A stretch of DNA of 6,198 bases from assembly GCA_902493795.1 (NCBI GenBank), contig CABUQZ010000039.1, positions 1 through 6,198 of the forward strand, in the 5' to 3' direction. Shown here piece by piece: positions 1 to 5,016 of the stretch. The position numbers and the translations under genes were made by a program. The first letter of the stretch is position 1; the number at the start of each line of letters is the position of its first letter. Source of the DNA: an uncultured Clostridium sp. (lineage in GTDB: Bacteria; Bacillota_I; Bacilli_A; RF39; UBA660). The notes below the pieces were generated by a model. It was not told the DNA's origin and searched no databases. It was given only the letters and a program-made list of their open reading frames with translations.

Positions 1-64
1 AAATTACAATTTGGTGATTTTTTATAGAGAAAAATAAATTATTATAATTATGAAAAATACGAAT

Positions 65-87
65 AAAGACAGCTTTTTGCTGTCTTT
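65..87. terminator. Bidirectional rho-independent terminator
   Basis: A perfect 9-bp inverted repeat (AAAGACAGC at 65-73, GCTGTCTTT at 79-87) encloses a 5-nt T/A loop. Read leftward, it begins at the stop codon (87-89) of the peptidase gene and runs into a T-rich stretch. Read rightward, it is followed by TTTTAATT, so it could also terminate a rightward gene lying before the window. The stem has three G-C pairs and A/T-rich flanks on both sides, as expected of a two-way terminator. Confidence 0.8.
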
Positions 88-835
88 TAATTATAACTTT
101 CTATATATAAAGCTTTTGCGATATAAGGAGTTATTTCTTTAAATTTATACCAACCTGAACTTTTGCTATCATTTTTTCCACCATTTGGATTAGAAATATA
201 TACCATGTCATTATCATCAGTTGCCAGTAAAACCATATAATGTGATGCAGTAGTCCAACGATTATCGTGTGGCTGATTCCATAAACAAATTAAAATAGGT
301 CTATTAGTTTTTAAATGCTCTTGTAACTTTTCTTTAGATAAATGAACATTATCATAATAAAAATCCGTATTTTTAATATTAAATGTATTAGATAACTCTT
401 TTGAAAGTGTGTCATAATCTAACACAGGATAATATTTTTGCCTAAGATCTTCAGGAGTATATTTTTGGTCATATCCACTCAAAATAATTGCAAGTGCAGT
501 AATACCACAACCATTTTCAGCCATAGTTCCACCCCAATATTGATTATTACTCCAAGAAGCATCACTATTTTGTTTATACTCAATATATGTCTTTTTATGA
601 TTTTCAATAGTTGTAAATGTAGTAAAATAACCATTTTTATTTTTTACTTTTTCTTGTCCTATGCCAGAATAATTTTATTTACATCTTGTTTGATTGTTTT
701 ATATTCTGAAGTGTTAGTTACTTTAGAAATAAATCTATTCAAATTATAAGATATATCGTTAAATGGAGTGTTCCTAAAAAATAGATATATTCCTAAAATT
801 ATTATTAAAAGTATTATTATTCTTTTTTTCTTCAT
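87..835 (-). pseudogene. Membrane-anchored C39-like cysteine peptidase, split by a one-base frameshift
   Basis: The start is the ATG at 835-833, behind a strong AGGAGG site. The first frame encodes 58 residues: a Lys-rich start, one hydrophobic anchor (about residues 5-20), then a linker, and it stops at TAG 661-659. From base 668 down to the TAA at 89-87 another frame is open for 193 residues without a stop and holds the whole peptidase domain. One extra T (ATTATTTCT instead of ATTATTCT near 669) would join them into about 249 residues, normal for C39-like (Peptidase_C39_2, papain-fold) proteins. In the joined numbering the catalytic Cys lies in NGCG (about 110), the His in SHYMVL (about 199) and the third residue is Asn in SNPNGG (about 216). 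The conserved stretch before the Cys (YWGGTMAENGCG) begins upstream of the internal Met at 524, so that Met is not the true start. Predicted to face outside the cell; substrate unknown. Either a recent pseudogene or a sequencing error. Confidence 0.82.
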
Positions 836-842
836 TTGATTT

Positions 843-848
843 CCTCCT
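843..848 (-). promoter_or_regulatory. Ribosome binding site of the C39-like peptidase gene
   Basis: AGGAGG on the minus strand, 7 nt before the ATG at 835. It is a full-consensus Shine-Dalgarno sequence. This fixes the start of the frameshifted gene at 835 rather than at the internal Met at 524, which has no comparable site and lies inside the conserved domain. Confidence 0.85.
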
Positions 849-868
849 CTTTCTTGTAACCTGTTTAT

Positions 869-874
869 ATTATA
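869..874 (-). promoter_or_regulatory. Probable -10 of the leftward peptidase promoter
   Basis: A perfect TATAAT on the minus strand, 33 nt before the ribosome binding site-proximal start codon region. At 16-18 bp upstream there is only AAACTT-like sequence, so no good -35 is visible. A consensus -10 with a poor -35 would fit a promoter that needs an activator, but in AT-rich DNA the hexamer alone is modest evidence. Confidence 0.45.
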
Positions 875-917
875 AAACCGAACGAAGAAATAAGTTTTAA
901 GAAATGATTAAATAAAT

Positions 918-937
918 CTTAACATTTCCTTACATTT
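918..937. repeat. 10-bp-period direct repeat, candidate response-regulator operator
   Basis: On the minus strand the sequence is AAATGTAAGG followed directly by AAATGTTAAG: two tandem 10-mers matching at 8 of 10 positions. One-helical-turn tandem repeats are typical of OmpR/PhoB-family operators. The repeat lies between the leftward -10 (869-874) and the rightward extended -10 (969-977), a little over 50 bp upstream of each expected start site. It could therefore serve either promoter. Binding by the neighbouring VanR-like protein is inference. Confidence 0.4.
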
Positions 938-968
938 GAAGAGAGTTATAGAAAATATTAAAAAAATA

Positions 969-977
969 TGGTAAAAT
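969..977 (+). promoter_or_regulatory. Probable extended -10 promoter of the vanRS-like operon
   Basis: TGG-TAAAAT reads as an extended -10 (TGn plus a 5/6 -10 hexamer). No good -35 is visible 17 bp upstream (about 949-954). Transcription would start near 984, leaving a short leader with an AGAGG ribosome binding site at 992-996, 5 nt before the ATG at 1002. An extended -10 without a -35, downstream of a possible activator site, is compatible with self-activation by the response regulator. Confidence 0.4.
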
Positions 978-1001
978 ACAAGAAATAGAAAAGAGGAAAA
1001 A

Positions 1002-1685
1002 ATGAATATTTTAGTATTAGATGATGAAAGAGAAATTGCAGATTTAGTGGAAGTTTATTTAAAAAATGAGAATTACAATGTTTTTAAATTTTACGATGCA
1101 AAAGAAGCAATAAATTGTATAGAAAGTCAAAAATTAGACTTTGCTATTTTAGATGTAATGATAAAAGATGTTGATGGATTTAAAATATGTAAAATGATAA
1201 GAGATAAAGGACTCAACTTTCCAGTAATAATGCTAACTGCCAAAATTGAAGATAAAGATAAAATACAAGGCTTAACTTTGGGAGCAGATGACTATATTAC
1301 AAAACCATTTAACCCATTGGAATTAATTGCAAGAGTAAAATCTGCATATAGAAGATATACAAAATACAATGAAAAAAGCGAAGAAAATATTATTTATATA
1401 AATGGATTAGAAATAGATCAAGATAAGCATATTTGCAGGTTATATGAAACGCAAATTGAATTAACACCTATGGAATTTGATATATTATTATATTTAGCAC
1501 AAAAAAGAGGAAATGTAGTAAGTTCTGAAGAACTATTTGAAAAAGTATGGAAAGAAAAATATTTAGAAAATAATAATACGGTAATGGTGCATATTAGAAG
1601 AATAAGAGAAAAGTTAAAAGAAAATACAAAAAATCCTAAATTTATAAAAACAGTATGGGGAGTTGGATATAAAATTGAAAAATGA
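1002..1685 (+). CDS. vanR: VanR-like OmpR-family response regulator
   Basis: Phosphorylation-controlled transcription factor of 227 residues, the usual length for the family. The receiver domain spans about 1-115, with acidic pocket D7/D8, phospho-acceptor D51 (in AILDVM), T79 and K101 (in ITKPF). A winged-helix DNA-binding domain follows (about 130-226): LTPMEFDILLYL before the recognition region, then NNTVMVHIRRIREK, and the closing KTVWGVGYKIEK. The match to enterococcal VanR, recalled rather than computed, is close throughout: EIADLVE-YLKNENY, GADDYITKPF-PLELIARVK, GNVVSSE-LF and the identical C-terminal end. It is the first gene of the operon and its last 23 bases overlap the kinase gene, so the two are probably translationally coupled. 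No vanHAX-type genes are in the window, so the target is more likely this operon and/or the divergent peptidase gene. The symbol is given for family likeness; glycopeptide response is not shown. Confidence 0.93.
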   Translation: MNILVLDDEREIADLVEVYLKNENYNVFKFYDAKEAINCIESQKLDFAILDVMIKDVDGFKICKMIRDKGLNFPVIMLTAKIEDKDKIQGLTLGADDYITKPFNPLELIARVKSAYRRYTKYNEKSEENIIYINGLEIDQDKHICRLYETQIELTPMEFDILLYLAQKRGNVVSSEELFEKVWKEKYLENNNTVMVHIRRIREKLKENTKNPKFIKTVWGVGYKIEK

Positions 1686-2763
1686 GGAATTTATAAAATT
1701 AAAAAATAGTATAGCAAGAAAATCTGTCATAAAAATATTATTATATAGTTTAGGTGCGATTATATTATTTTCAGTATTAATAGATGGAGTGTATAATGAT
1801 GAACTAGCAGACAGTTTGGCAAGTGTAAATAGAGATATATACTATTGGTGCATAGCAAATAAGATAATCTTACTTGGAATTACATATTTAGTAATATTTG
1901 CAATTATATCTTTTTTTGTTATCAGAAATACAAGTAATAATATGGTAGAAATAATAAAAGCTATGGATCAGATAATAAAAGAACCAGAGAAGGAAGTAAA
2001 GTTATCAAATGATTTAATACTATTAGAAAGCAAATTGAACAATATAAGAGTTGATTTGGTGTCAAATCAAAATAAGGCAAAAGAAGCATTGCAAAAAAAG
2101 AATGACTTAATAATGTATATGGCACATGATTTAAAAACACCACTCACATCAATTATAGGATATTTAACTTTGCTTACTGATGAAAAAGAAATACCTGAAA
2201 ATTTGCAAAAGAAATATATGGATATAGCATTAAAAAAATCTTTAAGATTAGAAGAACTTACAAATCAATTTTTTGATATTACAAGATATAATTTACAATC
2301 AATGCCTATTACTAAACAAAATATAGATTTGGTATTTTTGTTAGAACAGCTTGTAGAAGAATCTTATCCAATGTTACAAGAAAAAAAGTTAGAATGTATT
2401 TTAAATAAGCCGAAAGCTATTCAATTTATGGGAGATGGAGATAAGTTAGCAAGAGCATTTGGAAATTTATTAAAGAATGCTATTAATTATAGTTATCTAA
2501 ATACAACTATAAAAATAGATATAAAAGAATATGAAGATAAAATAGAAATTGTATTTAAAAATAAAGGAGATAAAATTCCAGAATACAAATTGGAAAAAAT
2601 ATTTGATAAATTCTATAGAGCAGATGAATCAAGAACATCTAGCACAGGGGGAGCAGGATTAGGACTTGCAATTACAAAGCAAATTATTGAACTACATAAT
2701 GGAAAAATTTATGCTAAAAATGACAATGAATTTATTGAGTTTTATATAGAATTAAGTAAATGA
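1663..2763 (+). CDS. vanS: VanS-like membrane sensor histidine kinase
   Basis: Sensor kinase of 366 residues and presumed partner of the upstream regulator. The TTG start at 1663 is chosen because it gives MDIKLKN, matching the MVIKLKN start of enterococcal VanS (recalled) and the same overlap with the regulator gene. Two membrane helices (about 21-41 and 67-87) enclose an outside loop of only about 25 residues, so sensing may occur at or in the membrane. The dimerisation/H-box holds the phospho-acceptor H155 in MAHDLKTPLTSIIGYL. The ATPase domain shows an N-box (LLKNAINYS, N272 and N275), a G1-equivalent KNKGDKIP near 299-306, an F-box FDKFYRAD and a G2-box GGAGLGLAI at 329-337. All catalytic elements are intact. 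VanS-type kinases commonly also act as phosphatases on their regulator. The signal is unknown; cell-wall stress or a peptide or glycopeptide would fit the family. Confidence 0.93.
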   Translation: MDIKLKNEEFIKLKNSIARKSVIKILLYSLGAIILFSVLIDGVYNDELADSLASVNRDIYYWCIANKIILLGITYLVIFAIISFFVIRNTSNNMVEIIKAMDQIIKEPEKEVKLSNDLILLESKLNNIRVDLVSNQNKAKEALQKKNDLIMYMAHDLKTPLTSIIGYLTLLTDEKEIPENLQKKYMDIALKKSLRLEELTNQFFDITRYNLQSMPITKQNIDLVFLLEQLVEESYPMLQEKKLECILNKPKAIQFMGDGDKLARAFGNLLKNAINYSYLNTTIKIDIKEYEDKIEIVFKNKGDKIPEYKLEKIFDKFYRADESRTSSTGGAGLGLAITKQIIELHNGKIYAKNDNEFIEFYIELSK

Positions 2764-2770
2764 GGTAAAA

Positions 2771-3589
2771 ATGAAAAAGAAAAAATTTATTATTTTAATA
2801 ATAATAATAATATGTGCAGGTTTGATAATATGGTATTTTAATACATTTACAATTAAAACTAATTATGAAATAATAGAAAGTGAAAAAATAGTAGATGAAA
2901 TAACCATAATTCAAATATCAGATTTGCATGGAAGTTCATTTGGAAGAAATAACAAAGAACTTATTAAAAAAATAGAAAAAGAAAAACCTGATATTATTTG
3001 TGTAACAGGAGATATGTATACAGCAAAAGATGAAAAAGGCAAACAAATAGCTTTAAAGCTACTCAAAGAACTAGCAAAATCATATAAAGTATATTTTGTA
3101 AATGGAGAACATGATTGTGATGAAAAATTCATACAAAATTTAAAAGATAACGAAGTAAATGTTCTAGATTATAAAAAAGAAACAATAGCCATAAAAAATA
3201 CAAAAATAAATTTATATGGTATAACAAATCAGTACTATTCAGCAACTTTTGATTTGAAAAATGCTTTTGAAATTAATAAAGAAGAGTACAACATTTTATT
3301 AGCACATATTTCAAACTTTGAAGAATTTGAACAATTTGGAATTGATTTATCATTATGTGGAGATACACATGGAGGACAAGTTAGACTTCCATTTTTAGGT
3401 GCAATAATAAATAGAGGAATATGGTTTCCAGAAATAGTACAAAAAGGATTAAATGTAGAAACAAATTATATTAAAGGATTATATAGTATAAATAATTCTT
3501 ATTTATATGTATCAAGTGGACTTGGAAATTATCCAATCAGTATAAGGCTATTTAATAGACCAGAGATTGCAGTTATAAAATTAAGATGA
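2771..3589 (+). CDS. Membrane-anchored YkuE/YaeI-like metallophosphoesterase with altered metal ligands
   Basis: Calcineurin-like phosphoesterase of 272 residues. A Lys-rich start and one hydrophobic helix (about 6-23) predict an inside N-terminus and an outside catalytic domain. Motifs in order: SDLHG (D51, H53), TGD (D81), NGEHD (110s, catalytic H114), LLAH (H179) and CGDTHGGQVRLPF (H200). The usual third and last motifs are GNH(D/E) and GHTHGGQ; here the Asn is Glu (E113) and the first His is Asp (D198). Both positions normally bind the second metal. The rest of the fold, including GGQVRLPFLGA, is well kept, so this looks like a working variant rather than decay. It starts 7 bp after the kinase stop with GAGGT (2762-2766) as ribosome site, making it the third gene of the operon. 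Relatives include YaeI/LpxG-type phosphodiesterases; the substrate here is unknown, with an envelope lipid or phosphoester possible. No clear terminator follows. Confidence 0.9.
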   Translation: MKKKKFIILIIIIICAGLIIWYFNTFTIKTNYEIIESEKIVDEITIIQISDLHGSSFGRNNKELIKKIEKEKPDIICVTGDMYTAKDEKGKQIALKLLKELAKSYKVYFVNGEHDCDEKFIQNLKDNEVNVLDYKKETIAIKNTKINLYGITNQYYSATFDLKNAFEINKEEYNILLAHISNFEEFEQFGIDLSLCGDTHGGQVRLPFLGAIINRGIWFPEIVQKGLNVETNYIKGLYSINNSYLYVSSGLGNYPISIRLFNRPEIAVIKLR

Positions 3590-3676
3590 TTAACAAACAT
3601 CCTATATTGTATTCTACATCTATGGTAAAGACAAAATTTATAAAATATACTATCCTTATTGTAGGAGGTAATTATT

Positions 3677-4189
3677 ATGGATCAAGTAAAAATAGGAAAA
3701 TTTATTGCACAATGTAGAAATGAAAAAAATATAACACAAGAAGAACTAGGAGAAAAATTAGGTGTAACTAATAAAACAACTTCAAGATGGGAAAATGGGC
3801 ATTATCTACCAGATATTGAAATGATGCAATTATTAAGTAAAGAATTTAGTATTAGTATAAATGAACTAATTTCAGGAGAAAAGATAAATGATTTAGATTA
3901 TAAAGAAAAAGCAGAAGAAAATTTAATTGTTGCATTAGAGAATAGTACATTTACTCTAAAGGAAAAAATAGAGTTTCATAAAAAGAAATGGTTAAAAGAG
4001 CATATATTCGATATTATTCTATGTATAATTGCTTGGCTAGTAGTTATCGTTGCATTAAAATTACAAAATGCAGAACGTTATTTAATAGGAACTATATCTG
4101 GAATATTAGCAGTTTTTTTCTATGTAGTAAGATATAATCAAATGATGATATATGTTGAAGATAGAGTATATAAGAAAATTGAAAAATAA
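3677..4189 (+). CDS. XRE-family regulator with C-terminal membrane helices
   Basis: DNA-binding regulator of 170 residues. The N-terminal Cro/CI-type helix-turn-helix covers about 5-62: IGKFIAQCRNEKNITQEELG, then the recognition helix NKTTSRWENGHYLPDIEMM. The stretch GVTNKTTSRWENG is typical of clostridial XRE proteins. A charged linker (about 66-108) leads to two hydrophobic helices (about 110-127 and 135-152) joined by a short turn, with a basic tail. The protein is therefore predicted to sit at the membrane with both ends inside. It has a full AGGAGG (3663-3668), 8 nt before the ATG. The 87-bp gap before it holds no convincing terminator, so some read-through from the phosphoesterase operon is possible. 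The acetyltransferase gene follows after 55 bp on the same strand, suggesting control of, or co-transcription with, that gene. Ligand and operator are unknown. Confidence 0.9.
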   Translation: MDQVKIGKFIAQCRNEKNITQEELGEKLGVTNKTTSRWENGHYLPDIEMMQLLSKEFSISINELISGEKINDLDYKEKAEENLIVALENSTFTLKEKIEFHKKKWLKEHIFDIILCIIAWLVVIVALKLQNAERYLIGTISGILAVFFYVVRYNQMMIYVEDRVYKKIEK

Positions 4190-4190
4190 G

Positions 4191-4207
4191 TATAGTTGAT
4201 AACTATA
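4191..4207. repeat. Perfect 7-bp inverted repeat between XRE and acetyltransferase genes
   Basis: TATAGTT and AACTATA are separated by GAT (17 bp in all). The repeat begins 1 bp after the XRE stop codon and lies 37 bp before the acetyltransferase ATG. With a 3-nt loop it can form a hairpin, but no T-tract follows, so it is a poor terminator. Its symmetry and place would suit an operator for the upstream XRE-type protein or an attenuating or mRNA-end hairpin. The function is inferred only. Confidence 0.5.
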
Positions 4208-4227
4208 AATTACAATTTAGTAAGTTG
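4207..4227 (+). repeat. AAATTACAAT...AAGTTG repeat, upstream copy
   Basis: AAATTACAAT (4207-4216) and AAGTTG (4222-4227) are separated by TTAGT. The same two blocks occur back to back just after the acetyltransferase gene at 4888-4903, and AAATTACAATTT also opens the window at 1-12. This copy overlaps the end of the 4191-4207 inverted repeat and leads into the AGGGGAG ribosome site. It may be a scar of insertion or duplication, or simply AT-rich coincidence. Confidence 0.35.
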
Positions 4228-4244
4228 TAGGGGAGATTAAAAAA

Positions 4245-4883
4245 ATGAAAGATGGAAAAATACCAAATCCAAATAAAATACACCCAATAGTTGGATATAA
4301 TAAAGAAATATATGTAAAACCTACTATAAAAAATAAAAATATTATAGTTGGAGATTTTACTTATATTGCAGATACAGAGTTTGAAAGTCATGTAACACAT
4401 CACTACGAATTTAATAATGATAAATTGATTATAGGAAAGTTTTGTCAAATAGCTTCAGGAGTTGAATTTGTAATGAATGGTGCTAATCATCAAATGAATG
4501 CAGTAACAACATTTCCTTTTTATACATTGGAAGGTTGGGAGCAAGTTCCACCTACACAAAATGACTTACCTATTAAAGGAGATACGGTTATTGGAAATGA
4601 TGTATGGATAGGACAGAATGCAACAATAATGCCAGGAGTTCATATTGGAAATGGTGCAATAATTGGTGCTAATTCTGTTGTAGCCAAAAATATTCCACCA
4701 TATCATATTGCAGTTGGAAATCCTTGTAATGTGATTAAAAAGAGATTTGATGATGAACTAATTGAGGTAATGGAAAAATTAAAATGGTGGGATAAAAGTA
4801 TAGAAGAAATAAACAATTTAATTCCGATACTAACTTCGAGTGATTTAGAAAAAGTAAAGGAAGAATTATCAAAATTAGTATAA
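4245..4883 (+). CDS. Vat-like hexapeptide-repeat O-acetyltransferase (xenobiotic acetyltransferase family)
   Basis: Acetyl-CoA-dependent O-acetyltransferase of 212 residues, the usual size for this left-handed beta-helix family. Diagnostic features: the N-terminal PNPNKIHPI-G; IGKFCQIASGVEFVMNGANHQM carrying the catalytic-type His at residue 82, the number used in Vat(D); LPIKGDTVIGNDVWIGQNATIMPGVHIG with clear hexapeptide repeats (about 109-146); GNPCNVIKKRF; and the C-terminal KWWDKSIEEINN helix. Each has a close counterpart in Vat(D), which acetylates streptogramin A antibiotics (recalled, not computed). The same family includes CatB-type chloramphenicol enzymes and many uncharacterised chromosomal members, so the substrate here is uncertain. 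AGGGGAG (4229-4235) lies 9 nt before the ATG. The cytosolic enzyme sits between an XRE regulator and a strong terminator, suggesting an inducible single gene or two-gene unit. Active-site residues visible by eye are intact. Confidence 0.9.
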   Translation: MKDGKIPNPNKIHPIVGYNKEIYVKPTIKNKNIIVGDFTYIADTEFESHVTHHYEFNNDKLIIGKFCQIASGVEFVMNGANHQMNAVTTFPFYTLEGWEQVPPTQNDLPIKGDTVIGNDVWIGQNATIMPGVHIGNGAIIGANSVVAKNIPPYHIAVGNPCNVIKKRFDDELIEVMEKLKWWDKSIEEINNLIPILTSSDLEKVKEELSKLV

Positions 4884-4887
4884 ATAC

Positions 4888-4903
4888 AAATTACAATAAG
4901 TTG
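4888..4903 (+). repeat. AAATTACAAT-AAGTTG repeat, downstream copy
   Basis: AAATTACAAT (4888-4897) is joined directly to AAGTTG (4898-4903). The copy at 4207 has the same blocks with a 5-nt insert. The two copies are 681 bp apart and bracket the acetyltransferase gene. The last base touches the stem of the following terminator. Could mark the ends of an inserted segment; evidence is limited to the short match. Confidence 0.35.
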
Positions 4904-4935
4904 GGTAGATAACCAGTTGAAATTATCTACCTTTT
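4904..4935 (+). terminator. Rho-independent terminator after the Vat-like gene
   Basis: A perfect 9-bp stem, GGTAGATAA (4904-4912) with TTATCTACC (4923-4931), encloses a 10-nt loop and is followed by TTTTATT. It begins 20 bp after the acetyltransferase stop. It separates this gene from the acyltransferase downstream. Confidence 0.88.
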
Positions 4936-4945
4936 ATTATATAAT
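4917..4945 (+). promoter_or_regulatory. Sigma-A-type promoter of the acyltransferase, inside the terminator
   Basis: TTGAAA (4917-4922, 5/6 of consensus) and a perfect TATAAT (4940-4945) are spaced by exactly 17 bp. This is the best promoter in the window. The -35 lies in the loop of the preceding terminator hairpin, and the spacer covers its 3' arm and T-tract. Transcription would start near 4952, giving a leader of about 65 nt before the ATG at 5017. Confidence 0.75.
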
Positions 4946-4958
4946 CGTAACAAGAATT

Positions 4959-4976
4959 AGTAAGTTATCGCTTACT
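4959..4976 (+). other. Small stem-loop in the acyltransferase leader
   Basis: AGTAAG (4959-4964) and CTTACT (4971-4976) form a 6-bp stem around TTATCG, within the predicted leader and about 40 nt before the start codon. The ascending arm is part of TTAGTAAGTT, a 10-mer also found at 4217-4226. No long T-tract follows, so it is not a convincing terminator. Role unknown; it may be chance. Confidence 0.3.
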
Positions 4977-5016
4977 TTAATATGTATTTATTAGTAGTAA
5001 TAGGAGAACAAAGTAT

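Noticed and set aside
87..524. Treating the peptidase as an intact 145-residue cytosolic protein starting at 524
   Set aside because: The conserved sequence and an open frame continue upstream to 668, no ribosome site precedes 524, and a perfect one precedes 835. The shorter call would hide the frameshift and the membrane anchor.
669..683. Programmed ribosomal frameshift in the peptidase gene
   Set aside because: The codons AAA ATT ATT CTG do not give an X-XXY-YYZ slippery site allowing re-pairing in the -1 frame, and no downstream structure was evident. A lost T is simpler.
438..749. Rightward open frame of 103 codons over the peptidase gene
   Set aside because: It lies antisense to the peptidase gene, has no ribosome binding site and encodes low-complexity Ile/Ser/Phe-rich sequence typical of the reverse of AT-rich coding DNA.
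897..922. Inverted repeat TTAAGA-N14-TCTTAA in the divergent promoter region
   Set aside because: Only 6 bp per arm, mostly A/T, with mismatches on both sides; likely by chance in this composition.
1961..2143. Leftward open frame inside the kinase gene
   Set aside because: Antisense shadow of the kinase gene's intact H-box region; no promoter, ribosome site or family resemblance.
2911..3132. Leftward open frame inside the phosphoesterase gene
   Set aside because: Antisense shadow of conserved phosphoesterase motifs; Ser/Phe-rich with no support.
3590..3676. Promoter or terminator between the phosphoesterase and XRE genes
   Set aside because: TATACT (3646-3651) could be a -10 but has no -35 at a usable distance, and no hairpin with a T-tract is visible. 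Nothing firm beyond the XRE ribosome site.
4203..4448. Leftward open frame over the start of the acetyltransferase gene
   Set aside because: Antisense shadow rich in Ile, Phe and Tyr, as expected opposite AT-rich coding sequence.
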